From: Novosphingobium malaysiense
GTDB taxonomy: Bacteria; Pseudomonadota; Alphaproteobacteria; Sphingomonadales; Sphingomonadaceae
Length of the DNA stretch: 64,000 nucleotides
Assembly: GCF_000802225.1 (NCBI RefSeq)
Contig: NZ_JTDI01000002.1
Coordinates: 567,942-631,941, forward strand
Direction of reading: 5' to 3'
The position numbers and the translations under genes are program-made. The notes under the pieces are model-generated. The model was not told where the DNA came from. It saw only the letters and a program-made list of their open reading frames with translations, and ran no database searches. This document shows positions 56,023 to 63,717 of this stretch, in pieces; position 1 is the stretch's first letter; each line of letters opens with the position of its first letter.

Positions 56023-57239
56023 CAGTCGTTGCTCTCCGTTCGGCTGTGTTCGATCGCCAGCATGGAAATATCGTCCTCGAAAGTCTGTGTTGGCAAGTGG
56101 GATCGCAAATCGTCCGAAAGAGAGGCTGCAAATTGCGAGAGAGGTGTGCTTGCGCTGGCGACCAGCGCTCGCTCGAGCCGTTGCTCTCCGAACTGTTCGC
56201 CGGACGCGTTCATCGCTTCGGTTATCCCGTCCGAGTATGTCACAAACCGGGCTCCGCGTGGGAAGGCGAACCGTTCGGGCTCGTAGGTGGTGTCGTCGAA
56301 CCATCCCACCGGCATCGCGCGGCCGCCGGAAATCTGGCTGACGCTTCCGTCGATCATGAGCAGCGGCGGCGGGTGGCCGGCGCAAACCACCCACCCTTCA
56401 CCATCGTCGGGAAAAATGAGACCGCAGGCTACGGTGGCGTAGCTGTCATCCGCGCGGTCGCAGATCTCGCGGTTGATCGTCGCCATCGCCACACCGAGAT
56501 CGGCGGCGCTTGTCGGTCTCAACTGCTTGATGCGATGATGCAGATGAAAGGAATCCAGAGCCGCGGGCACACCATGGCCGCGCACGTCGACCAGGAAAAA
56601 CAGCAAGCCTTCCTCACGCAGCGGCGAAGCGCCGATGGAATCGCCGCCCAGAAGAGCAGCCGGCCGATAGAGATGCGAGAGCCTGAGAGCGCCGCACGTG
56701 TTGAAGCCCGGCAGCAGGCGTTCATGCAAGGCCGTTGCAGCCCGAAGGTCGGCTTGCACCCGCTCCAGTGCCTCACTCGCACGCCTGTGCTCCATGGCCA
56801 ACTGGGAGTTGCGGCGTTTGAGACGATGGTGAAGCAGGCGATTGCGTGCGGCGCTGGCGATGACGAGTCCAAGCTCCACAGTCTGAAGCGGCTTGAAAAG
56901 AAAGTCGTCTACGCCCGCTTCCATGGCGGCGCGCATCACTTCTTCCTCGCCGCGTGCGGTCATCATTGCGATGTGGAGGTGCTTGTCCGCGCTAGTAAGT
57001 TTGCGGGCTTCGGCCACCAGTTCCATCCCGTCCATGCCGGGCATCTGCCAGTCGGAGATGAGCAGGTGCACTTCGCCATTTTTCAGGATTTCGAGGGCTT
57101 GAGCGCCGCTTTCGGCGGCTTCCGGCCGGCATCCGAATGATTCCAGCTGCAGACACAGGAACTCCCCCATCAGGGCATCGTCATCGACGATGAGGACCTT
57201 CAGGTTGGTGCGCGCGGAGGAAATGGCAGAGGTAAACAT
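56022..57239 (-). CDS. Response regulator with PP2C/SpoIIE phosphatase output
   Basis: A 405-residue protein. The receiver (about 12-130) has the acidic pair in VDDD and phosphorylatable Asp63 (LISDWQMPG) with Lys in FKPLQ. A coiled-coil linker (about 135-170) joins it to a PP2C-type domain (about 195-395) with GGDSIGA, VDVRGHGVPAAL and EDDISML, enough for metal binding. It would dephosphorylate the STAS protein when activated by phosphorylation. This is the RsbU/HsbR role. It is divergent from the BcsS-like gene with 139 bp between. Confidence 0.93.
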   Translation of the reverse strand: MFTSAISSARTNLKVLIVDDDALMGEFLCLQLESFGCRPEAAESGAQALEILKNGEVHLLISDWQMPGMDGMELVAEARKLTSADKHLHIAMMTARGEEEVMRAAMEAGVDDFLFKPLQTVELGLVIASAARNRLLHHRLKRRNSQLAMEHRRASEALERVQADLRAATALHERLLPGFNTCGALRLSHLYRPAALLGGDSIGASPLREEGLLFFLVDVRGHGVPAALDSFHLHHRIKQLRPTSAADLGVAMATINREICDRADDSYATVACGLIFPDDGEGWVVCAGHPPPLLMIDGSVSQISGGRAMPVGWFDDTTYEPERFAFPRGARFVTYSDGITEAMNASGEQFGEQRLERALVASASTPLSQFAASLSDDLRSHLPTQTFEDDISMLAIEHSRTESND

Positions 57240-57378
57240 GGAATAACGGGCACACAGGGGAAACTGACCAGATTATTCCCGGAACTGGTTACCTTTTGCT
57301 AAACACCTTCGAATATATGTGTGCCTCGTTGAAATGGGTCTCGTGAGCGTGACCCGTGTAGGCCTGAAGGCACGCCTG

Positions 57379-58086
57379 ATGAGTTTCAAAAATCTGTGTT
57401 CTTTTTTCGGTGCAAGCCTCGTTCTGCCGCTTGCGCTGTTCGCCCAACCTGTGTTCGCGCAGGATACGGGTGTCGTTTATACAGGGGGCTCGGCGGGAGA
57501 CGGCGTGAATGCCTACACCGGCGGCGTTGTCGCGCTGCCGGGCGCTGAGCTCGGCAAGGGCCTTGCCGTCCGCGCCGGCGTCAGCGGCGGACAGTACCGC
57601 TACGAATCGAACGATCAGCGCATTTCTGCCGACTACATCGGGGCAGAAGTGGCGCTGGTCTATCAAATGTCCGGCCGTTGGGGCTGGGTGAACGTCTCGG
57701 CCGGCCCGCGCGTGACCGATACCACCCTGAAGCCCGTCGATATCGGCAACCGCATGCGGGGTACCCGGTTCGACCTTGCAATGCAGACCGACGGTACTGT
57801 CGGCAACGAATGGCGCGCGAGCTGGTTCGCCTCATACGCGGTGAACGATCGCAGCTATATCACGCAGCTTCGGCTCAATCGCCTCGTCGACGGAGAGACC
57901 GACACGCGTCTTGGTATCGAGGGTGGCGTACAGGGCGACCGCAGCTACACTCGCCCGAGTGTCGGCATCTACGCGTCCACACGGCTTTCCGGAAAGTGGC
58001 AGGGGCTCATTGCCGCCGGTGCTTCGAAGCAGAAGGACCGTTCCGCCAAACCCTACGTCACACTCGGCGTAAGCCACGTGTTCTGA
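57379..58086 (+). CDS. BcsS-like outer-membrane beta-barrel protein
   Basis: A 235-residue protein from ATG 57379. The signal peptide (about 1-27) is cleaved near VFAQ. The mature part is built of alternating beta strands (YTGGVVALPGAELGKGLAVR, ASWFASYAVNDRSYITQLRL) and ends in Phe (YVTLGVSHVF), as expected of an outer-membrane barrel. It matches the BcsS family linked to cellulose synthesis in alphaproteobacteria. It lies 13 bp before the GH16 gene and could be the export pore or an anchor for the glucan. Confidence 0.75.
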   Translation: MSFKNLCSFFGASLVLPLALFAQPVFAQDTGVVYTGGSAGDGVNAYTGGVVALPGAELGKGLAVRAGVSGGQYRYESNDQRISADYIGAEVALVYQMSGRWGWVNVSAGPRVTDTTLKPVDIGNRMRGTRFDLAMQTDGTVGNEWRASWFASYAVNDRSYITQLRLNRLVDGETDTRLGIEGGVQGDRSYTRPSVGIYASTRLSGKWQGLIAAGASKQKDRSAKPYVTLGVSHVF

Positions 58087-58099
58087 AGGGGCATGCCGA

Positions 58100-58954
58100 A
58101 TGTTCGCGAGAACGGCGCTTGCCTTTCTGATCCTGGCTGCATGGACGTTTCCGGTTAGCACCATGGCTGTAGATGCTTCTGCACCGCTGCCGGCCGTGGG
58201 TGATCCGTTCGTTCGCCCGGAAGGTTACAAGATCGTCTGGAATGATGAATTCGCCAGCGGCGACCTGCCCGATGTCGGGCACTGGCATAACGAGACCTCT
58301 CGTAACCGCCGGGGTTGGTATAACGGCGAGCTCCAGTACTATGCGCGTCAACGCCGCGAGAATGCCCGGATTGAAAACCAGCGGCTTGTCATCGAGGCGC
58401 GGCAGGAGGATCTGTCTGCCAAGGGATGGGATGACTGGTCTGGTCAGAAGTTCAGTTCTGCCCGCCTGACCACGCGGGGGCGGGCGTCATGGCGACACGG
58501 CTTCTTCGAAATTCGCGCAAGACTGCCCTGTGTGATCGGCGCCTGGCCGGCCATATGGCTGCTGCCGGAACATCAGGACATGCAATGGCAGGGCGGCGAG
58601 ATCGATATCGCCGAAGCCGTCGGTTATGAACCGGGCACGGTTCACCATGCGGTCCAGACCGCCAAGCGCAACTTCCTCGACGGCAATCACGAACGCGGGG
58701 AAAGCCACTTCAACTATTGCGGTGGCTTCCACGACTACCAGTTGCTCTGGACGGAAGACCGCATCGTCGTAGGCGTCGACGGCAAGGTAGGCTTTGCCAC
58801 CCGGCCGCGAGGGTTCGACCGCAAGATGATCCTGATCTTGAACGTCGCGGTCGGGGGCGCCTGGGCCGGTGCACAGGGTGTCGACGCCGAAGCCTTTCCT
58901 GCCCGCATGGAAGTGGCCAGCGTACGCGTCTGGCAAAAGGCTGAGGCCAGATGA
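58100..58954 (+). CDS. Secreted GH16 family beta-glucanase
   Basis: A 284-residue enzyme with a signal peptide (about 1-23). GH16 core signatures are YKIVWNDEF near the start, WYNGELQYYA, HGFFEIRARLP, and the catalytic motif GEIDIAE with E167 as nucleophile, D169 and E172 as acid/base. The E-x-D-x-x-E (beta-bulge) form is that of laminarinase-type beta-1,3-glucanases, not E-x-D-x-E lichenases. It would cut or edit a beta-1,3-containing glucan in the periplasm. It overlaps the hybrid kinase gene by four bases (ATGA). Confidence 0.9.
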   Translation: MFARTALAFLILAAWTFPVSTMAVDASAPLPAVGDPFVRPEGYKIVWNDEFASGDLPDVGHWHNETSRNRRGWYNGELQYYARQRRENARIENQRLVIEARQEDLSAKGWDDWSGQKFSSARLTTRGRASWRHGFFEIRARLPCVIGAWPAIWLLPEHQDMQWQGGEIDIAEAVGYEPGTVHHAVQTAKRNFLDGNHERGESHFNYCGGFHDYQLLWTEDRIVVGVDGKVGFATRPRGFDRKMILILNVAVGGAWAGAQGVDAEAFPARMEVASVRVWQKAEAR

Positions 58955-61464
58955 ACCGAAACCGGATCAGCGGTCGGGCACAGCGCGCGGAACGGTGGCG
59001 GGAACGCTTTGCAAAGATCGTCGCTTTCCTTGCGCCCCTGATCATCGGTGCGGTGGTGATCTTGCTCACGCAGCAGGTGCGCACGACTGACCACCTCAAT
59101 CTTGAGAAAGAGCGCGCGCGGGAGCGGCGTACGGAACTGTTTCAGCTGCTCTCGGCGCATCAGGACGTCGAGACTGGCGGTCGCGGCTATGTAATCACAG
59201 GAAATGAGAAGTTCCTCGAGCCCTACAACAAGGGCCGCCAGCGTCTCCTCTCTGTTTGGCCGAATCTGTCCGAAGCCGGCCCCGGTCAGTCGTCGGAAGC
59301 TGCGGCGCTCCTGAAACTGCGAAAACTGTCGAACCTCAAACTGGCCTACACCAGAGCAACCATCGAAGCGCGGCGAAGCGGCGATCAACAGGACGCAGAA
59401 GCCAGAGTGATTTCGGGACGGGGCAAAGCCCTCATGGATGACATACGAGAGGGAATCGACCAGCTTCTGGAGCAACAGCAAAATACCATTGCCGAACGGT
59501 CGGCGAAGGCCGAGCGGGCGGTCTCCAACCTGCGCTACCTCACGTTCGTTTTGTTGGCGGTGCTTGCCGCGCTTCTGATCGCCGCATGGCTGGCCTTGCA
59601 GCATTCCCTGCGCTCGCGCGACGACGCCTGGACGAAACTCGAAGATATGGCCTTGCGGCAAGAGGCCATCCTCGAAAGCGCCATGGACGGGATCATCACC
59701 ATCAATCCCAGCGGTTCGATCGAAAGTGCAAATGCAGCGACCTTGCGCATGTTCGGTTATGCGCCCGCTGCACTCGACCGCCGCGATGTCGGCATCCTGC
59801 TTGCCGATCAGCCGCCGATCGGTCAGATCGCAGAAGAACTGCGCGCGTTCGGGATGCAGGACGATACGGACGGAACCGCCGTCGAAATTCTCGCACGTCG
59901 TAGCGACGGCAGCGAATTCCCCACGGAAGTCGCGCTGACGACGACCCTGTTGAACGAAGGTCTGCGCTACGTCGCGGTGATCAGGGACGTGACCGAGCGC
60001 AAGCGCAACGAGCAATTGAAATCCGACTTCGTGTCGACTGTAACGCACGAACTGCGCACACCGTTGACGTCCATCGCCGGTGCTCTCGGTTTGCTGAAGG
60101 GCGGCAGTGCAGGCGCACTGCCCGAACGGGTCGACCGTCTGATCACCATCGCCAACGACAACGCCAATCGCATGGTGCGCCTCGTCAACGATATTCTGGA
60201 CATCCAGAAAATAGAATCTGGCAAGATGCCTTTCAATCTGCGCGAGCTCGATCTGAAAGCAGCGGTCAGTTCCGCCATCGAGGAAAACCGCAGCTACGCC
60301 GCCAAGTTCGGCGCCGATATCGCGCTGTCGGCACCGATGACGCCGATGACAGTGTCCGCCGATCCGGACAGGCTCGCTCAGGTCTTTACCAATTTGCTGT
60401 CCAATGCAGCAAAGTTCTCACCGCCCGAGGGCACGGTGCAGGTGACCATATCCCGGAACGACGCTTTTTACCGGGTTACGATTGCGGACAAAGGGGCAGG
60501 AATTCCTGAAGACTTCCGCGATCAGATATTCACGAAGTTCGCGCAGGCCGATTCCACCACGAACCGTGCCAATGGCGGCACTGGGCTGGGTCTCAGCATC
60601 GTTCGGGAAATCGTCGAGCGACTGGATGGGCGCGTCAGTTTCGAGACGGAAACGGGCAAGGGAACGCGCTTTCACGTCGATCTGCCCGTCTCAGATCGCG
60701 CCGACGAGCGGCAAACGCCAGACCGGCCGGCATTGCTCGTTTGCGGCAATGGCGCGGGCAAGGTTCTGACCCAGGCTTTGCGAAAGGCCGGCTATGCAGT
60801 CACATATGCCAGTAATCCTGACATGGCGCGCAAGGCGGCCGGCAGGACGAAATTTGCAGGCATTGTCGTCGATATGGGCCTGCCTGACGGGGTAGGAATC
60901 GACATCATCCAGAGCCTGCACGAAGACGCGCTGAATGCCGATACGCCCGTCATGGCGTTCGGTGGCGAACCCGGCGCTACAGAACTGGATGGTGCAGCCG
61001 CGCTCATCCTGGACTGGTTGCGCAAACCGGTCGACATTCCCCGGCTGATAGACAGCGTTGAAACCGCCCGGGCCGCGATAGACCAGCGCTGCCCGCGCAT
61101 TCTCCACGTGGAAGACGATCCCGATGTGCGCCGTCTGATCGGCATGGCCCTCGAAGACCACTGCGAGATCGTCGTGGCCGACAGCCTGGCCCGTGCGCGC
61201 GCGCTTTTGGAGAATGGCGATTTCGACCTCGCAATTCTCGATATCGGTCTGCGCGACGGTACCGGCGTCGAACTGCTTCCCGAATTGCAGCATGATAGAG
61301 ACCTGCCGATCCCGGTCATCATCTTCTCGGCGCAGGATACCGATTCCGAAAGTGCAGGCCTCGTCGATGCCAATCTCACCAAGGCCCGCACGCCGATAGC
61401 AGAACTGATCGCGACCGTCGGAAGACTGGTCGAGGCCCATCGCGAAAGGACATCGGCAGAATGA
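58951..61464 (+). CDS. CHASE3-PAS hybrid histidine kinase with two receivers
   Basis: An 837-residue membrane sensor. TM1 at about 25-50, a CHASE3 domain at about 50-190 (HQDVETGGRGYVITGNEKFL), TM2 at about 192-215, PAS at about 230-345, HisKA with His366 (VTHELRTPLTSIAG), HATPase_c (about 470-585, ANGGTGLGLSIVREIVERL), then receiver 1 (about 595-710) and receiver 2 (about 715-830). Receiver 2 is complete (VEDDPD, Asp764 in LDIGL, Lys in LTKA). Receiver 1 keeps Asp641 (VVDMGLPDG) but lacks the N-terminal acidic pair. It is translationally coupled to GH16 and to the receiver gene after it. Confidence 0.93.
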   Translation: MNRNRISGRAQRAERWRERFAKIVAFLAPLIIGAVVILLTQQVRTTDHLNLEKERARERRTELFQLLSAHQDVETGGRGYVITGNEKFLEPYNKGRQRLLSVWPNLSEAGPGQSSEAAALLKLRKLSNLKLAYTRATIEARRSGDQQDAEARVISGRGKALMDDIREGIDQLLEQQQNTIAERSAKAERAVSNLRYLTFVLLAVLAALLIAAWLALQHSLRSRDDAWTKLEDMALRQEAILESAMDGIITINPSGSIESANAATLRMFGYAPAALDRRDVGILLADQPPIGQIAEELRAFGMQDDTDGTAVEILARRSDGSEFPTEVALTTTLLNEGLRYVAVIRDVTERKRNEQLKSDFVSTVTHELRTPLTSIAGALGLLKGGSAGALPERVDRLITIANDNANRMVRLVNDILDIQKIESGKMPFNLRELDLKAAVSSAIEENRSYAAKFGADIALSAPMTPMTVSADPDRLAQVFTNLLSNAAKFSPPEGTVQVTISRNDAFYRVTIADKGAGIPEDFRDQIFTKFAQADSTTNRANGGTGLGLSIVREIVERLDGRVSFETETGKGTRFHVDLPVSDRADERQTPDRPALLVCGNGAGKVLTQALRKAGYAVTYASNPDMARKAAGRTKFAGIVVDMGLPDGVGIDIIQSLHEDALNADTPVMAFGGEPGATELDGAAALILDWLRKPVDIPRLIDSVETARAAIDQRCPRILHVEDDPDVRRLIGMALEDHCEIVVADSLARARALLENGDFDLAILDIGLRDGTGVELLPELQHDRDLPIPVIIFSAQDTDSESAGLVDANLTKARTPIAELIATVGRLVEAHRERTSAE

Positions 61465-61832
61465 CCGTCTCGATACTCTATGTGGACGATGAGCCGGATC
61501 TGAGGGAAATCGCGACGATCGCGCTAGAACTCGATCCCGAAATCAGCGTCCAGACTTGTGGTAGCGGCCCCGAAGCACTGGAAGTTCTTGCCCAGACGAC
61601 GCCGGACCTCATCCTGCTGGACATGATGATGCCGGTCATGGACGGGCCGATGACGTTTGCCGAAATCCGCGAGCGTTTCGGCAAAAACACACCGGTGGTC
61701 TTCATTACCGCGCGAACGAGCCCAGAAGATGTTGAACGGTTGGTCTCATTGGGTGCGCATGGCGTGATTCCCAAGCCCTTCGATCCGATGAAGCTGATCA
61801 AGCAGGTACGGTTTTTCGTCGACCATGTCTGA
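61461..61832 (+). CDS. Stand-alone response regulator receiver
   Basis: A 123-residue CheY-type receiver. VDDEP provides the acidic pair, LLDMMMP the phosphorylated Asp54, FITAR the Thr and IPKPF the Lys. There is no output domain. It overlaps the kinase gene by four bases and the Hpt gene by eight, so it is presumably a phosphate intermediate in the same relay. Confidence 0.93.
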   Translation: MTVSILYVDDEPDLREIATIALELDPEISVQTCGSGPEALEVLAQTTPDLILLDMMMPVMDGPMTFAEIRERFGKNTPVVFITARTSPEDVERLVSLGAHGVIPKPFDPMKLIKQVRFFVDHV

Positions 61833-62118
61833 ACAGTTGTCCCGCCTTGCCGTCATACGCACGCGCTTTCTGGAACGCCTCGAAGAGCAGCGCCAGGAAC
61901 TGGAGCTATTGTCCCGACAGAAGGGCGGAAATAGCGCAGTGCAGGACATCGTCCACAAGATCGCCGGCATGGCAGGTTCTCTGGGGCTGTCAGATCTTTC
62001 AGCAGCTGCCTCCGAGTTGGAAATGCTGCTGGGAAAGGACAATGCGGTGAACTTGCCCGAAACGCAGCAATTCGGCCGTCTGATGGAGCAGATCGAATCA
62101 GACTTAAACACGCGTTGA
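61825..62118 (+). CDS. Histidine phosphotransfer (Hpt) protein
   Basis: A 97-residue four-helix Hpt protein. His44 in DIVHKIAGMAGSLGL is the phosphoacceptor, with the expected Gly and Leu downstream. Translational overlap with the receiver gene supports one phosphorelay: hybrid kinase, receiver(s), Hpt, then a target regulator. The nearby receiver-PP2C protein is the natural candidate target. Confidence 0.92.
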   Translation: MSEQLSRLAVIRTRFLERLEEQRQELELLSRQKGGNSAVQDIVHKIAGMAGSLGLSDLSAAASELEMLLGKDNAVNLPETQQFGRLMEQIESDLNTR

Positions 62119-62438
62119 ACCCGGCACTCGCAGGGGACAGAGTACTCTGCTGGTTTGGCCACTATCCACGCTGTACATCCGATGGGATCAGCCGCTGATC
62201 TTGTCAATGGGCGAAGAGAGGAACCGGCCTGTGGACTTCGGGGGATTGGAGGTTGGCGGTTGAATTGAGGGATTGGGTTGTTCCCGAAAGCCGCCGCCGA
62301 GGAATTTTAATGTCGGTTCTCGCGTTTTCGTGCCTGCGAAACCGCCGTTTAGGAGTGCCCTGCATTGCACCCATACCGAAGCCAACCAAACGACGTCCGC
62401 TTTCTGCAAAAAGCTGACACCCGCCGGTATTTCTGGGA

Positions 62439-62541
62439 ACGGCAGGAATGTCCCAGATCTGGTCGGTCGGTCCGCCTTGAGAGCTTGATGAACGAACGGA
62501 AGGTTTAGAGCAGCCGATTTGAACGACTGAACGGCGGCTCT
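62439..62541. repeat. 103-bp direct repeat, copy B
   Basis: Copy of the segment at 34736-34838 in the same orientation, about 96% identical. It lies in the 533-bp gap 62119-62651 after the Hpt gene, where I see no gene. Further on, arms CCGGAA and TTCCGG at 62604-62622 form a weak hairpin downstream of the next minus-strand gene. Confidence 0.85.
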
Positions 62542-62651
62542 TCAGGCGCCTGTCGCCGGCTCAGCCTGGCCGAACGCGAACGGCAGCATTTCAGACTTTT
62601 AATCCGGAAGGTGCCTTTCCGGTGTCGCCGACAAAGTTGACAACACAAACA

Positions 62652-63077
62652 TCAGGCGTCCGACGGTAGTTCCTTCTCGTAGGTCACCATTGAACTGCCA
62701 AATTGAATGGCATCCTCCAACGCGTCGCGGAGATACTGTTCCTCAAGCTCGTAAGGCTGAGCGGTCACCTCTGCTCCGTTGTGCAAATCGACATGAAGCC
62801 AGCCATTGTCGGCAGCGATCTGATGGGCAAACTTTTCAGCATCTGCGATGCTTCTTGCCCGGGCGAACACCATCAGGGTGTGACGTGCGCCTTGCCTATA
62901 GTTGAGGGTCTGCCAAGCCACCCCTTCGCCTTTGAACGCGTAAATGCTGTCTCCCATATTGAGAGCTTCGCAATTTTCGGTGCCCAGAGCAATGTCCGCT
63001 CCCCCCGACATTGGCGCCGGCGGGAGCGGGCCAGGCGCTGCTGAAAACCGGCCGCTCGTTGTCCGATCAGTCATCAT
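62652..63077 (-). CDS. Hypothetical protein
   Basis: A 141-residue protein starting at one of two adjacent ATG codons (63077 or 63074). The N-terminal 35 residues are Pro/Gly-rich, then a mixed alpha/beta region (HTLMVFARARSIADAEKFAH, NGWLHVDLHNGAEV). No signal peptide, cysteine cluster or TM helix other than one Cys is apparent. I do not recognise it. The gap 63078-63299 downstream of its start holds only a short repeat motif. Confidence 0.6.
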   Translation of the reverse strand: MMTDRTTSGRFSAAPGPLPPAPMSGGADIALGTENCEALNMGDSIYAFKGEGVAWQTLNYRQGARHTLMVFARARSIADAEKFAHQIAADNGWLHVDLHNGAEVTAQPYELEEQYLRDALEDAIQFGSSMVTYEKELPSDA

Positions 63078-63299
63078 GAACGGATGACCGCTATCGGGCA
63101 GTCAATTTGATCCGGCGAATGGCCGCTTTGTCGGCGAGGCCTGACCGAAGGACACAATGAGCTCGGAATGACCGGTGTCGGCGTAAGCTGACACTCTCAC
63201 CACCACACGGGAACGGCTTGGGTTGGGACCAAAGCTGCCAGCTGCCACCGCTCCTGGGAACGTCGGGTCACGCCAAAACCGGTTATTCGTGGCCCCCCG

Positions 63300-63665
63300 T
63301 TAATCGATTTCCACGGCAATGTGCCGGATCACGTCGACAATGGCATGGCGCAACAGCGGCTTCTCGACGAGGATGGCGTTCTTCGCGGCGATTTCTGCGC
63401 GAACTCTCTTTGATGTGTTGCTGGTAATGATGATTGCCGGGAGAGATGGTTCGCTGTCGCGCAGGCGTGCCAGCAGGGAAAGGCCGTCCATCCCGGGCAG
63501 GCGCTGATCCAGTACGGCGCAGACGATGCGTCGGTGCGGCGCCGCCAGCGCCGCCTCGGCGTTTGGGTAACCCTCTACGTCGAACCCTTCCACTTCGAGA
63601 GCGAACGTGATCGCTGCCCGTACGCCAGGATCATCGTCGACAAGAAGGATTCGCGGTCGAGCCAT
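63300..63665 (-). CDS. Single-domain response regulator
   Basis: A 121-residue receiver from ATG 63665 (MARPRILLVDDDPGVRAAIT). VDDD gives the acidic pair, AVLDQRLPG the phosphorylatable Asp (FixJ/NodW-type receiver), IITSN the Thr/Ser position and LVEKPL the Lys. There is no output domain. It lies 52 bp after the alternative oxidase gene on the same strand and may be cotranscribed. Confidence 0.87.
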   Translation of the reverse strand: MARPRILLVDDDPGVRAAITFALEVEGFDVEGYPNAEAALAAPHRRIVCAVLDQRLPGMDGLSLLARLRDSEPSLPAIIITSNTSKRVRAEIAAKNAILVEKPLLRHAIVDVIRHIAVEID

Positions 63666-63717
63666 GGACGATATCCGAAAGGGCAGGCGGCGGATAGGTG
63701 CCGCCGCCTGCCTGTAT

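Noticed and set aside
57240..57378. EcfG-type (GGAAC...GTT) general-stress promoter before the BcsS-like gene
   Set aside because: GGAAC occurs at about 57281 but no suitable GTT element lies at 16-17 bases spacing.
62119..62651. Short plus-strand open frame ending inside repeat copy B
   Set aside because: No ribosome-binding site or family; the shared ending with copy A only reflects the repeated DNA.
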